In this document: piece by piece, positions 16,675 to 24,913 of the stretch | Numbering within the stretch: position 1 is the first letter of the stretch | How the letters are laid out: the number at the start of each line of letters is the position of its first letter | Assembly (NCBI GenBank): GCA_964596695.1 | Contig: CAZQVE010000001.1 | Coordinates: 1-64,000, forward strand | Origin: UBA2112 sp964596695 | GTDB lineage: Bacteria; Patescibacteriota; Saccharimonadia; Saccharimonadales; Saccharimonadaceae | Direction of reading: 5' to 3' | Length of the DNA stretch: 64,000 nucleotides | The notes under the pieces: generated by a model | Told to the model about the DNA's origin: nothing | Seen by the model: only the letters and a program-made list of their open reading frames with translations | Databases searched by the model: none | Translations under genes and position numbers: made by a program

Positions 16675-17107
16675 GCTCCCCCTCCTTCTTAAAGATAACG
16701 CGGCTATACCAAAGGTAATTCCAGCTCAGACTAAACAACGTTGCGATTGCTTTGGCTGCCAACAATCCGGCACTTCCATGCTGCGGGAGCCATGCGTGTG
16801 TCAGGTGTAACACTGTTTCGATAACTACGCCTTGCAATATCCATAAACCAGCTAGCGTAATAACAACGAACAACATCACTTGTCGCGGGTTGTGCGTGTC
16901 GGTATTACCAAAGACCGCCCTCTTGTTTAGCAGGTAGCTCACCGTAAGTGCCACGCTCGTTGATATGATGTTCGCCAGCAACGATGGTAGGTGTAGAAAC
17001 GTCACCAGACTGAAGAGGATCGAGAAGTCTACTACTGTGTTAAGCGTACCGACAAGCATATACCGGACCGTCTCGTAGCGTAATAAGCCGAAGAGTTTTT
17101 TTGCCAT
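16655..17107 (-). CDS. GtrA-family membrane protein
   Basis: About 150 residues with four transmembrane helices. The opening LLRYETVRYMLVGTLNT followed by VDF is the hallmark of GtrA, a family associated with translocation of undecaprenyl-linked sugars. Candidate starts are ATG at 17107 (chosen, nearest the conserved domain) and at 17128; neither has a Shine-Dalgarno. Head-to-head with tRNA-Pro and overlapping the GT39 gene by 20 nt. Confidence 0.85.
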   Translation of the reverse strand: MAKKLFGLLRYETVRYMLVGTLNTVVDFSILFSLVTFLHLPSLLANIISTSVALTVSYLLNKRAVFGNTDTHNPRQVMLFVVITLAGLWILQGVVIETVLHLTHAWLPQHGSAGLLAAKAIATLFSLSWNYLWYSRVIFKKEGEHEKSHH

Positions 17108-17162
17108 AACTTGTTTTAACTGTAACATAGCTATCGCTGTTTTCACACGACCGCAAATAAGG

Positions 17163-17168
17163 TATAAT
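17163..17168 (+). promoter_or_regulatory. -10 box of tRNA-Pro
   Basis: TATAAT ending 14 nt before the first base of the mature tRNA. A clear -35 is not seen. Confidence 0.6.
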
Positions 17169-17182
17169 AGCGCAAGTGTCAC

Positions 17183-17258
17183 CGGGGTGTGGCGCAGTTG
17201 ATAGCGCGCTCGGTTTGGGACCGAGAGGTCGAAGGTTTGAGTCCTTTCACCCCGACCA
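17183..17258 (+). tRNA. tRNA-Pro (anticodon TGG)
   Basis: 76 nt folding as a standard cloverleaf: acceptor CGGGGTG/CACCCCG, anticodon stem CTCGG/CCGAG with loop TTTGGGA (anticodon TGG at 17216-17218), and T stem GAAGG/CCTTT with loop TTTGAGT. The CCA is encoded and is the first part of the terminator stem that follows. Confidence 0.95.
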
Positions 17259-17297
17259 TAGAAAAACGGCCGTCTTTAGATGGCCGTTTTTCTATGG
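17256..17297 (+). terminator. Terminator whose stem starts in the tRNA-Pro CCA end
   Basis: A perfect 16-bp inverted repeat, from CCATAGAAAAA to TTTTTCTATGG with a CGGCC/GGCCG core, ending in a T-rich arm. The first three bases are the 3-prime CCA of the tRNA. The terminator of tRNA-Lys has the same outer arms. Confidence 0.88.
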
Positions 17298-17390
17298 ATT
17301 GGCAGTCATTTTTTCTTATGCTTGCCTCTATAACCTCGCTAGCGTACACTAATGGCACACGGGCGCCTAACACATTCGTGTGATCAGGGG

Positions 17391-17449
17391 GAGAACAACG
17401 TAAACCGCAAGGTTACCCCTTGCGGAGTTCGAACATGAATTGTGTTCTC
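17391..17449. other. Possible structured RNA or regulatory stem-loop
   Basis: An outer stem GAGAACA (17391-17397) / TGTTCTC (17443-17449) encloses a perfect 8-bp hairpin CCGCAAGG/CCTTGCGG (17405-17425). It lies between the tRNA-Pro terminator and the 3-prime end of a Nudix gene. Nested pairing at two levels is unlikely to be chance, but strand and role are unknown. Confidence 0.4.
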
Positions 17450-17479
17450 AACGACGACATTTTGCGCAGCCCATCACTC

Positions 17480-17968
17480 TTATTCTATATATCCTAGCTC
17501 TTTCAAGAAGTCTGCCCAGACTCCTTCGAGTCCCGGTTGCTCTCGCCAGCCCTGCTCGCTAATCATACCGGCTCGATACGCATATGTCCGCTCGGCCAAC
17601 GCCTGCACACTCATTCTGTCATACCAAGCCGCGCCCCTCGTCTCGTCATCGTCAGGACGAAGATCGACGCGATTCACCCGAGTCTCGTATACCGTCCACT
17701 CGTGGTGGTCGCCATTAACTCTACGGCAAACATTCGCGACATCGCGACCATGAATTACCGTCCGCTTTAACCCGTCGATAGCCAGCATTACGCCGATTTC
17801 TTCATATGTCTCATCAATCGCTGCCTGCTCGGGGCTGCCGTGCGTATCTATATGACCGGCTGGCGGTGCCATGCCCACTGGAAACCGACCACGTTCCAAA
17901 AGCGCTAGCTCACCTACTTCGTTCACAAGCACTACGCCGACACTTTTGTTGTCGCAGTATTTTTCCAT
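17480..17968 (-). CDS. Nudix hydrolase
   Basis: 162 residues, one Nudix domain. The box reads GHIDTHGSPEQAA then DETYEEIG, with Arg of the REUxEE core changed to Asp. The substrate is not predictable. It starts 1 nt after the apt stop, so the two form an operon. Nearby genes (apt, prs, an HTH-Nudix protein, a glutaminase) point to nucleotide or PRPP metabolism or clean-up of damaged nucleotides. Confidence 0.82.
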   Translation of the reverse strand: MEKYCDNKSVGVVLVNEVGELALLERGRFPVGMAPPAGHIDTHGSPEQAAIDETYEEIGVMLAIDGLKRTVIHGRDVANVCRRVNGDHHEWTVYETRVNRVDLRPDDDETRGAAWYDRMSVQALAERTYAYRAGMISEQGWREQPGLEGVWADFLKELGYIE

Positions 17969-17969
17969 A

Positions 17970-18503
17970 TTATTCCTCGCCTACCGCCAGTAGCGCCTGA
18001 ACAGGAACATCCTGCTGGGCTATAACCCTGCTACCGCCAAGATGCGGCAAATCAACCAGCGCACTGAAAGCAACAATCGACGCGCCCCGTTTTCTGACCA
18101 GTTCGATTCCAGCCAGAGCCGTGCCGCCCGTCGCAATGACATCGTCGACCAGCGCGACACGCTCGTTCTTCGCTATGGAATCGGCCTGTAACTCGAGTTC
18201 ATTTGTACCGTATTCCAAACCATAGGCCATACGGTCAACATCACCAGGTAGTTTACCGGGCTTTCGCAACATGGCAATACCTATGCCCAACTCATGAGCA
18301 ATCGCCGCGCCAAACAAAAATCCGCGAGCATCAAAACCAATGATCTTGTCGACTTTTCCCCGCAGCGGCTCCGCCATTTCACTGACAGCACTTGCGAAGA
18401 TTGCTCCGTTACCAAGCAGCGGAGCAATATCATAAAATCGAATACCTTTTTCGGGGAAATCCTCAACTTCTCTGATGTACTGGCGTAAGTTTTCCTTTTT
18501 CAT
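17970..18503 (-). CDS. apt: Adenine phosphoribosyltransferase
   Basis: 177 residues, the usual length. N-terminal REVEDFPEKGIRFYDIAPLL is characteristic of Apt, and the PRPP loop is VALVDDVIATGGTA (about 124-137). It makes AMP from adenine and PRPP in the cytoplasm; salvage suits an organism lacking purine synthesis. prs, which makes PRPP, is under 1 kb away. An AGGA-type site precedes the ATG (CGGAGGAACGA upstream). Confidence 0.93.
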   Translation of the reverse strand: MKKENLRQYIREVEDFPEKGIRFYDIAPLLGNGAIFASAVSEMAEPLRGKVDKIIGFDARGFLFGAAIAHELGIGIAMLRKPGKLPGDVDRMAYGLEYGTNELELQADSIAKNERVALVDDVIATGGTALAGIELVRKRGASIVAFSALVDLPHLGGSRVIAQQDVPVQALLAVGEE

Positions 18504-18574
18504 TCGTTCCTCCGGTTAGTGTTGGTACAGCCTTATCGTACAGACGAGCACGGACGATAAAAGTGAAACTAATT

Positions 18575-19216
18575 TTACAAAGTAATGTCCAGGTCGACAT
18601 GCTGCAGTGAGCCGCTGCCAATGACATCGAGCAGCGGTAACAGATCGGGCGCCAAATCGTCGTGCGACCTTACATCGTCAATAGCAATCTTCTCCAAACT
18701 CAGCAAACCACCCTGATACTGCGCACTAAATACGTAGGCTGTTACGTGACTAAGCAGCCGACCCTCGTGACGAATGCGAATTTCAGCTATCGCCTCCAGT
18801 TGCGGCGGATCGATGTGTTCGTCCGTCTTTTCATGCACTTCTCGAACCGCCGCATCAGTCGCGTTTTCACCCAGATGCAACTTGCCGCCAATCATGTTTA
18901 GCAAATTGCGATACGGCTCCTTGGTTTTGCGATACAAATAGTAGGAGTTGTCATCGTGAAGCAAGGTATAGGTAATAACCTTTGGCGTCAACCGCGGGTT
19001 GATTCGACCGTCCGACAACCGGTCAACCGCCGTCTTACCCTGTCCGCTCAACGCATAAACGCCGCGACCGACTTGCACCACCAAGTTGTCACGAATTAGT
19101 TGGTTCAAATGATACTTGAAGTGACTACTCTCAACACCGTCCGGCTGTAGTTCTCTGTAACGCAGGGTCTCCGCCTGACGCAACCGGTCAAGAATATGCT
19201 TTTGATACATGTGCAT
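18575..19216 (-). CDS. HTH-Nudix regulator-like protein
   Basis: 214 residues from the ATG at 19216. Residues 1-70 look like a winged helix (ILDRLRQAETLRYRELQ, YHLNQLIRDNLVVQ, GRGVYALSGQG wing). The rest is a Nudix domain whose box is degenerate: GGKLHLGENATDAAVREV then HEKTD, with EE changed to EK. That combination suggests a ligand-sensing, non-hydrolysing Nudix regulator like NrtR, but in reverse domain order (NrtR has Nudix first). Divergent from prs with a 97-nt shared promoter region. TATACT at 19223-19228 ends 6 nt before the ATG: leaderless. Confidence 0.72.
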   Translation of the reverse strand: MHMYQKHILDRLRQAETLRYRELQPDGVESSHFKYHLNQLIRDNLVVQVGRGVYALSGQGKTAVDRLSDGRINPRLTPKVITYTLLHDDNSYYLYRKTKEPYRNLLNMIGGKLHLGENATDAAVREVHEKTDEHIDPPQLEAIAEIRIRHEGRLLSHVTAYVFSAQYQGGLLSLEKIAIDDVRSHDDLAPDLLPLLDVIGSGSLQHVDLDITL

Positions 19217-19313
19217 GGTATCAGTATATCCGAGCCGACAATGTAAAAACAATTTCACTGTTTGCGTAACATTATGCTGCATAATAGAAACGTAACAAAA
19301 GGAAGGAGCCGAC

Positions 19314-20330
19314 ATGACAGAGAAAATTCACTACGAGAGGGACAAGGTTTGTCTCGTCAGCGGCTTTGCCCACCCGGAGCTTGCCGCCGATATCGCGGGT
19401 TCAGAGTCACTACAGACCGAACTAGATCCGGTTGAAGCAAAGTTGCACGCCAACGGTGAGATTTACTCGCGTTTCATCGACAGCGTCCGCGGTAAACATG
19501 TATTTATTATCCAGCCGCATGTCGCAACGGAGCAGACGACGGTCAACGACGCGATTATGCAGCAGTGCCTGCTAGCCGATGCGGCGCGCTCATCTTCTGC
19601 TGATAAGATTACTGCCGTCAGCCCCTACCTTGGTTATATGCGGCAAGACCGCAAGACGCGCGGCCGCGAGCCGGTTGGAACCAGGGTTCTGATCGATCAG
19701 CTCGCTAGTGCCGGTTTCAACGGAATCATGACGCTTGATATCCATGCGCCGCAGGCACAAGGGATATTCCGCGGACCGTTCGACCACCTCGTCGCGGAAG
19801 ACCTGCTCGACGACGCGATGGTAGAAGACTTATCGCAGTACGATCCCGACGAATTAGTCGTCATCGCGCCTGACGCTGGTGCGGCCAAGCTAGCCCAAGC
19901 CCATCAGCGTCACCTGGACACGGACATCCTTCATATGGCCAAACAGCGTCGTCGCGACGACCCGCAAAAGATTGAACGTGACGAGAACATACCCGAAGTC
20001 AACGGCCGAGTCTGTCTCATATTCGACGACATGATTGACACCGCTGGTACACTCGTCTCTGCAGCTGAAGCACTAAAGAATTCCGGCGCGAAGGCAATCT
20101 ATGTCGGCGCTAGTCATGGCGTATTCTCCGGTCCCGCGCTCGAACGTCTCACGGACGCGCCTATCGACAGACTCTACGTCACTGACACGTTTCCGCAACG
20201 TAAAGCCCTTGAGCAACTTGGTGATAAACTACGCGTCGTCAGCGTCGCGCCAATGATCGGTGAAGCTATATTGCAAATCGTCACCAATGGCTCGATATCA
20301 AAGATGTTTCGTGACAAGAATTACCGATAA
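19314..20330 (+). CDS. prs: Ribose-phosphate pyrophosphokinase (PRPP synthase)
   Basis: 338 residues with the two-domain PRPP synthase fold. Visible motifs: the catalytic loop RQDRKTRGREPVGTR, the LDIHAPQAQGIF region, and the PRPP loop LIFDDMIDTAGTL. It turns ribose-5-phosphate and ATP into PRPP, feeding apt nearby and nucleotide salvage generally; pgl at 51 kb may help supply ribose-5-phosphate. Strong Shine-Dalgarno GGAAGGAG before the ATG and a TGCATAAT extended -10 upstream. Slightly longer than the common 310-320 residues. Confidence 0.93.
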   Translation: MTEKIHYERDKVCLVSGFAHPELAADIAGSESLQTELDPVEAKLHANGEIYSRFIDSVRGKHVFIIQPHVATEQTTVNDAIMQQCLLADAARSSSADKITAVSPYLGYMRQDRKTRGREPVGTRVLIDQLASAGFNGIMTLDIHAPQAQGIFRGPFDHLVAEDLLDDAMVEDLSQYDPDELVVIAPDAGAAKLAQAHQRHLDTDILHMAKQRRRDDPQKIERDENIPEVNGRVCLIFDDMIDTAGTLVSAAEALKNSGAKAIYVGASHGVFSGPALERLTDAPIDRLYVTDTFPQRKALEQLGDKLRVVSVAPMIGEAILQIVTNGSISKMFRDKNYR

Positions 20331-21065
20331 CTACACGCCGTAGCGCCCAACGAACCGCCGTAAGATCTCCGCAGGTACGGTGACGACTTCTTGGTGGCCA
20401 AGAGCAATCAGCTTATCTGCGTCGTCTGGCGGAAAATATCCAGCGTTCTTGTATGTCTTAATCCGAATCTCCAGCCCGTAACTATCCAGTTCAGGATGAA
20501 ATTGTGTCGCGTACACTTTCTGACCGACTTTGATCATGTGAATCGGACACGAAGTCGTACTGGCAAGTAACGTGCTGCCGGGGGGCAGCTCCTGGCAGGC
20601 TTCTTTATGTCCAGCAAAAGCTCGAAATGTTTCCGGTAATCCGGCGAGTAGTGGGTCGGATCGTCCCGCCTGTCCCAGCTCTACTGTGACTGCTCCTACG
20701 CCCTCTTGGTATTTTTCGCCGCTTACTCGACCGCCTAATACATCGGCCAATATACCAAGACCATAGCACTCGCCGAAAAAAGGAAAGTCGCGATCGATAA
20801 TGTCCCGAAGCAGTGCCTTGAGCTTCGGCTCAAACATCTTTTGATAGTCGTATTTCTTGTCATCGGGACTACTGACATTGCTCGGTCCACCCCCAACGAT
20901 AACCCCGCTATAGTCGTCCAAACGAATGTCTGGCATTCCTTGATCCATACGGATTCGTACTAGTTGCGCGTCCGTTAACCCGGTACTGCGCAAAAATGCC
21001 TGGTATTCGTCATCGGCAGCGATCTGTTCCGGCCTGAGCTGCAGTAGTAAAAACGGTTTTGTCAT
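20331..21065 (-). CDS. Class I glutamine amidotransferase (GMP synthase-like)
   Basis: 244 residues with the triad region: nucleophile Cys in FFGECYGLGILA, and His and Glu in QFHPELD. Stand-alone relatives are annotated as GMP synthase-like glutaminases of unknown acceptor. No synthetase domain follows it here, so it may supply ammonia to a partner or hydrolyse gamma-glutamyl compounds. Convergent with prs, with no gap. TATCAT at 21072-21077 ends 6 nt before the ATG: leaderless. Confidence 0.85.
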   Translation of the reverse strand: MTKPFLLLQLRPEQIAADDEYQAFLRSTGLTDAQLVRIRMDQGMPDIRLDDYSGVIVGGGPSNVSSPDDKKYDYQKMFEPKLKALLRDIIDRDFPFFGECYGLGILADVLGGRVSGEKYQEGVGAVTVELGQAGRSDPLLAGLPETFRAFAGHKEACQELPPGSTLLASTTSCPIHMIKVGQKVYATQFHPELDSYGLEIRIKTYKNAGYFPPDDADKLIALGHQEVVTVPAEILRRFVGRYGV

Positions 21066-21099
21066 ACTTTTATGATATCAAACCGTCTTTTTGTGCCCA

Positions 21100-22251
21100 T
21101 CAAAAGTCCTGGGGAGAGCTACTATCTCCGTTCGCCACAAGCAGTGGTATCGCTTTTTCGTACGAGATCGTGTCTTTCGGCGTTTCGATGTCAACAGCAA
21201 CATCATACTTCATTGCAGCTTCAAGTTTCATCGTGCTCTGTTGCTGCCCGTCCGTGATTTTTACCGTAGCGACAATTCGATCCAGGCTATTTGTGTCTGG
21301 GTTGATCCAGAATTCAGTACGTACCGAACCCGCCTGGCTATTCTGTTGACCGCTCTGTAGTATTGTGCTCAGTAGCTTATCCAAAACAGATACCCCACCG
21401 AGTCCGCACTGGCTAAACCGTTTGAAGATTGCTGTCGACTGTAAAGCTTTCATAAATTCTCCGACGATCTTGCTGTCCGTAGCCACGAGGAATCCACGAT
21501 CACCGTCTCTGGTTCCGAGATCTTTCTTTATCGTGAAGAAAGTATTCTGCCCGTAGGCATCTACAAGTTCTTTACGGTTCTTTTTCTGAGTATCGATAGT
21601 CGGTTTCTTTTTTGCACATGTCTCCTCATGGGGCGCCTGACCCACCATATTCTGTACGCCTGCTGGTTCCGTATTTACCCACTTATCCTTGGCGTTTTTT
21701 GCAAGTGCATCTAACTGCTTATTGAACTCTTCCTTTTTTTGGTCGATTGTTTCCTGGGGTATGTCCTTATCTTTGACGATCGCCTGGAACTGATTACGTA
21801 ACATCTTTTGAAAATTGTTCACGTTATTAAACTTGACGAACGTATTACCGCTAGCATCTTGCAGAACGTTCAGGTTTGATTCGAGCGGTGCCGTGCTATC
21901 TTTGCTTGAATAGGAGGTTTTGACACTTCCCTTAAAACCCTCTACGTATCCGCCGCTACCTTCGAATTGAGATTTATGCGTAATACCGCCCGTCTCTGAA
22001 GTAACGGTAAACTTCGTCGAATATGTCCTCGCCGATAATGCATTAGCGACAGCATCGGCAACAATCTTGTCTGAGCTATGTGCCCGAATAGACTGATAAA
22101 ACAGTCCGGCACAGATAAGCAGCAGTACGACTACCGCAATACGGCTAATAGCTATGATGTTTCTGCGTTTATTTCCGTGATGCTCTTGAGAATGCATCCC
22201 CGCCTTGGACTGCGTCGTACCGTGATTCGATTTTCGCGCTTTCTTTGGCAT
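21100..22251 (-). CDS. Single-pass membrane protein, large extracytoplasmic domain
   Basis: 383 residues: a basic cytoplasmic N-terminus with His/Lys-rich stretches, one transmembrane helix (about 34-52), then an extracytoplasmic domain with one short CAKKK and one QCGLG cysteine region. The outer part alternates beta strands and long helices and may resemble LppX/LolA-like lipid-binding folds, but I cannot confirm a family. GGGGAG lies about 5 nt upstream of the ATG. Function unknown. Confidence 0.7.
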   Translation of the reverse strand: MPKKARKSNHGTTQSKAGMHSQEHHGNKRRNIIAISRIAVVVLLLICAGLFYQSIRAHSSDKIVADAVANALSARTYSTKFTVTSETGGITHKSQFEGSGGYVEGFKGSVKTSYSSKDSTAPLESNLNVLQDASGNTFVKFNNVNNFQKMLRNQFQAIVKDKDIPQETIDQKKEEFNKQLDALAKNAKDKWVNTEPAGVQNMVGQAPHEETCAKKKPTIDTQKKNRKELVDAYGQNTFFTIKKDLGTRDGDRGFLVATDSKIVGEFMKALQSTAIFKRFSQCGLGGVSVLDKLLSTILQSGQQNSQAGSVRTEFWINPDTNSLDRIVATVKITDGQQQSTMKLEAAMKYDVAVDIETPKDTISYEKAIPLLVANGDSSSPQDF

Positions 22252-22359
22252 AACTCCCCCGTATATAGCTTACGTCTACTGTATCACATACGGGCACAGA
22301 ACCACGAAGTCAAGTCACAAATAAGTGTTGTCGTCAGTCCGTGTTAGGATGACAATTGA

Positions 22360-23850
22360 TTATTTTGCGAATTCAATCGCTCGGGTTTCACGAATAACAT
22401 TGACTTTGATTGTGCCAGGATACTGCATAGTTGACTCAATCTTAGTAGCGATGTCACGAGCCAGCTTGATAGCTGAAAGATCATCAACGTTCTCAGGTCG
22501 CACAATGACGCGTACTTCGCGACCGGCGCTAATTGCGTAGGCCTTATCGATACCCTTGAAACTCGTCGCAATATTCTCGAGATCTTTCATGCGTTCGACA
22601 AAGTTCTCGGCGCTAATATTGCGCGCACCCGGACGAGCGGCAGATAGCGCGTCGCAGACACGAACTACCAATGCTTCCGGTGTCGTTGCTTCGACGTCGT
22701 CGTGGTGAGCCTCGATTGCGTGCGCAATCTCTTCTTTCATACCATATTTACGCGCCAGCTCGGCGCCGATATGGTGATGCTTGCCTTCGACTTTGTGCGT
22801 GACGGCTTTGCCAACGTCGTGGAGCAGGGTAGCGATCTTAACCGTACGAACATCTGCACCGATTTCTTCGGCAACCATACCGGCTAGGTGCGCCATCTCG
22901 GTGCAATGCATTAGGACGTTCTGACCGTACGACGTACGGAATTTCAGCTCGCCTAACAGCTGCAACATTTCACGAGGGATACCGGTAACACCGACTTCGC
23001 GTGCAGCATCCTCGCCTGCCTGCTTGACTTGCTTTTCAATCTGCTTTTCCGCCTTTGCGACGACCTCTTCGATACGACCAGGGTGAATACGACCGTCCTT
23101 CATCAGCATCTCTAAGCTCAACCGCGCCACCTGACGGCGAACTGGATCGAAGCTGGAGAGCACAATCATGCCCGGCGTATCGTCAACCAGGATATCGACA
23201 CCCGTCGCGCGCTGCAGCGCCTGGATATTGCGGCCTTCCTTGCCGATAATCCGACCTTTCATCTCCTCATCGGTCAGTTTGATCGCAGTGACGGTACGCT
23301 CAGCAGTAACCTCACTGCTCATGCGCTCCATGGCGGTCAGGATAATTGTCTGCGCGCGTTCTTCAGCGTCGTCCATAGCGTCTTTTTGTAATTTCGACAC
23401 TAAGCCCGTCAAATCATTTTTAATGTCGCGTTCAGTCATTTCCAGCAGTTTCTCACTAGCCTCTTTTTTAGTCAGCTTGGCGACCTTTTCTAGCTTTTCC
23501 TGCTGTTTGGTTCGGAGGTTGCGGATTTCATCCTTTAGTTTTTCGACTTCATCTTCTTGACCACGCAGCCTCTCAGCGCGCTTATCAAGATCATCGAGCT
23601 TTTTGTCGAGTGTCGTTTCACGGTCGGCCAAGCGGTTCTCTGTTTTCTTCAGTTCTTTGCGGCGTTCATTCTCTAGTTCGATCGCCTCATCTTTCGCTTT
23701 TAAGACAATTTGACTGGCTTTTTCCTGCGCCTTAGCAAGTGCCTGCTCGGCTTTATTCTTACTCGCCTCTGTACGTGTGCGTGTATAGACGGTCGTACCG
23801 GCAACACCACAAAGAGCACCAGCCACGACGGCAATAATGCTTTCTAACAT
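22360..23850 (-). CDS. rny: Ribonuclease Y
   Basis: 496 residues from the ATG beginning MLESII, preceded by AAGGAT; a longer frame reaches 23994 but its first 48 residues do not look like RNase Y. Order: N-terminal membrane helix (1-22), long charged coiled coil (about 25-165), KH domain with IIGKEGRNIQ, and HD domain with LLHDVGKA and HHHIGAE. A membrane-bound endoribonuclease that starts mRNA decay, normally the hub of a degradosome with a DEAD-box helicase. Confidence 0.95.
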   Translation of the reverse strand: MLESIIAVVAGALCGVAGTTVYTRTRTEASKNKAEQALAKAQEKASQIVLKAKDEAIELENERRKELKKTENRLADRETTLDKKLDDLDKRAERLRGQEDEVEKLKDEIRNLRTKQQEKLEKVAKLTKKEASEKLLEMTERDIKNDLTGLVSKLQKDAMDDAEERAQTIILTAMERMSSEVTAERTVTAIKLTDEEMKGRIIGKEGRNIQALQRATGVDILVDDTPGMIVLSSFDPVRRQVARLSLEMLMKDGRIHPGRIEEVVAKAEKQIEKQVKQAGEDAAREVGVTGIPREMLQLLGELKFRTSYGQNVLMHCTEMAHLAGMVAEEIGADVRTVKIATLLHDVGKAVTHKVEGKHHHIGAELARKYGMKEEIAHAIEAHHDDVEATTPEALVVRVCDALSAARPGARNISAENFVERMKDLENIATSFKGIDKAYAISAGREVRVIVRPENVDDLSAIKLARDIATKIESTMQYPGTIKVNVIRETRAIEFAK

Positions 23851-23996
23851 AATGTATCCTTCCTGGGTCCGCTCGCCGGTTTCACCTGGTATCAGTCGCG
23901 GGGAACGGGTGGCGAACGCCATCGTTTCAGTAATTATCAGAGCTTGTCTATTACAAACTATACATATTGTAGCGCCTGGATGTGGTACCGGCAAGG

Positions 23997-24383
23997 CTAT
24001 TTCCGCGGTGTTGTAATATGTGCTTCAGAACCATAATAGGGTAGGGCAACGCGGTCATTTTCACCCTTTCGCAGACGTGTAAGTACATCGTTCTGCCACG
24101 TGTCGCCCGTGGCTGCGACGATGGGCACCGACAGGCTATCGGCCAACGTATTCAGTACCGTCAGCCCAATTCGAAGACCCGTAAAACTACCTGGGCCCTT
24201 GAAAGCACCAATCGCGGTAATGTCTTGCCAGGTTTTATCGGACATATTCAGTCGTTCGTTCAACCAAGCAAGCAGACCTTTGGCTAACTGTCGATCAGCT
24301 CGCCATTCGTGCTCGCTACGATTGTCGTCGTCGACCAGTGTTAGTTTACATACCGGCGTAGAGGTATCAAGAAGTAGGATCAT
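23997..24383 (-). CDS. tsaB: TsaB-like protein, short form
   Basis: 128 residues. It has the TsaB N-terminal ASKHA-like half: LLLDTSTP, then the signature GPGSFTGLRIGLT. The usual second half (TsaB is about 220-240 residues) is missing, and the chain stops at YYGSEAHITTPRK. No frameshift or leftover homologous sequence is obvious downstream. TsaB scaffolds TsaD for tRNA t6A37 synthesis; the retained half holds the dimer interface. Overlaps tsaE by 4 nt (ATGA). Confidence 0.85.
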   Translation of the reverse strand: MILLLDTSTPVCKLTLVDDDNRSEHEWRADRQLAKGLLAWLNERLNMSDKTWQDITAIGAFKGPGSFTGLRIGLTVLNTLADSLSVPIVAATGDTWQNDVLTRLRKGENDRVALPYYGSEAHITTPRK

Positions 24384-24832
24384 ACAAGCATCTCCACGAA
24401 CCGCCGGGCCGTTTCGCCCCCGCTCTTTATATCGAGCTGTCGTGTCATCTCACCTGTCGCCGCGATCGTGATCGTCAACCTATCCTCGGGAAGTATCTGC
24501 CCGACCGTGTCAGCCCACTCTATCACTACGACCGTCTCCTTGCCTCCAATCGCTTCGGTCAGTTCGTCCTGCATAATACCCGGCTCGTCTAAACGATAAA
24601 AATCATAGTGGATTAGCTGGCGATTATCAGATGCATCATATACCCGGCTAATCGTGAAGCTGGGACTTTGCACCGTTTCGTCCACGCCCATGCCGCGAGC
24701 AATACCGCGTACGAGCGTCGTCTTGCCCGCTCCAACATCACCGACGAGTTCTATGACTTCTCCGCCTTTAAAAAGACGCCCAAGGCGCTCGCCAAATTCT
24801 TGCATTTGTTTTTCGTTTGCAACCTGCAGCAT
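24380..24832 (-). CDS. tsaE: TsaE, tRNA t6A biosynthesis ATPase
   Basis: 150 residues with P-loop GDVGAGKTTLVRGI and the family motif SPSFTISRVYD, then HYDFYRLD. TsaE drives the TsaB-TsaD complex that makes N6-threonylcarbamoyladenosine in ANN-decoding tRNAs. First gene of a tsaE-tsaB pair. TATAAT at 24840-24845 ends 7 nt before the ATG: leaderless. Confidence 0.93.
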   Translation of the reverse strand: MLQVANEKQMQEFGERLGRLFKGGEVIELVGDVGAGKTTLVRGIARGMGVDETVQSPSFTISRVYDASDNRQLIHYDFYRLDEPGIMQDELTEAIGGKETVVVIEWADTVGQILPEDRLTITIAATGEMTRQLDIKSGGETARRFVEMLV

Positions 24833-24913
24833 CTCAGTTATTATAGCGTACGCGCACAGCCGTAAAAAAGCTCTAGCATTTTATATTCAACTTAGTTACA
24901 ATACATTCAGCAT

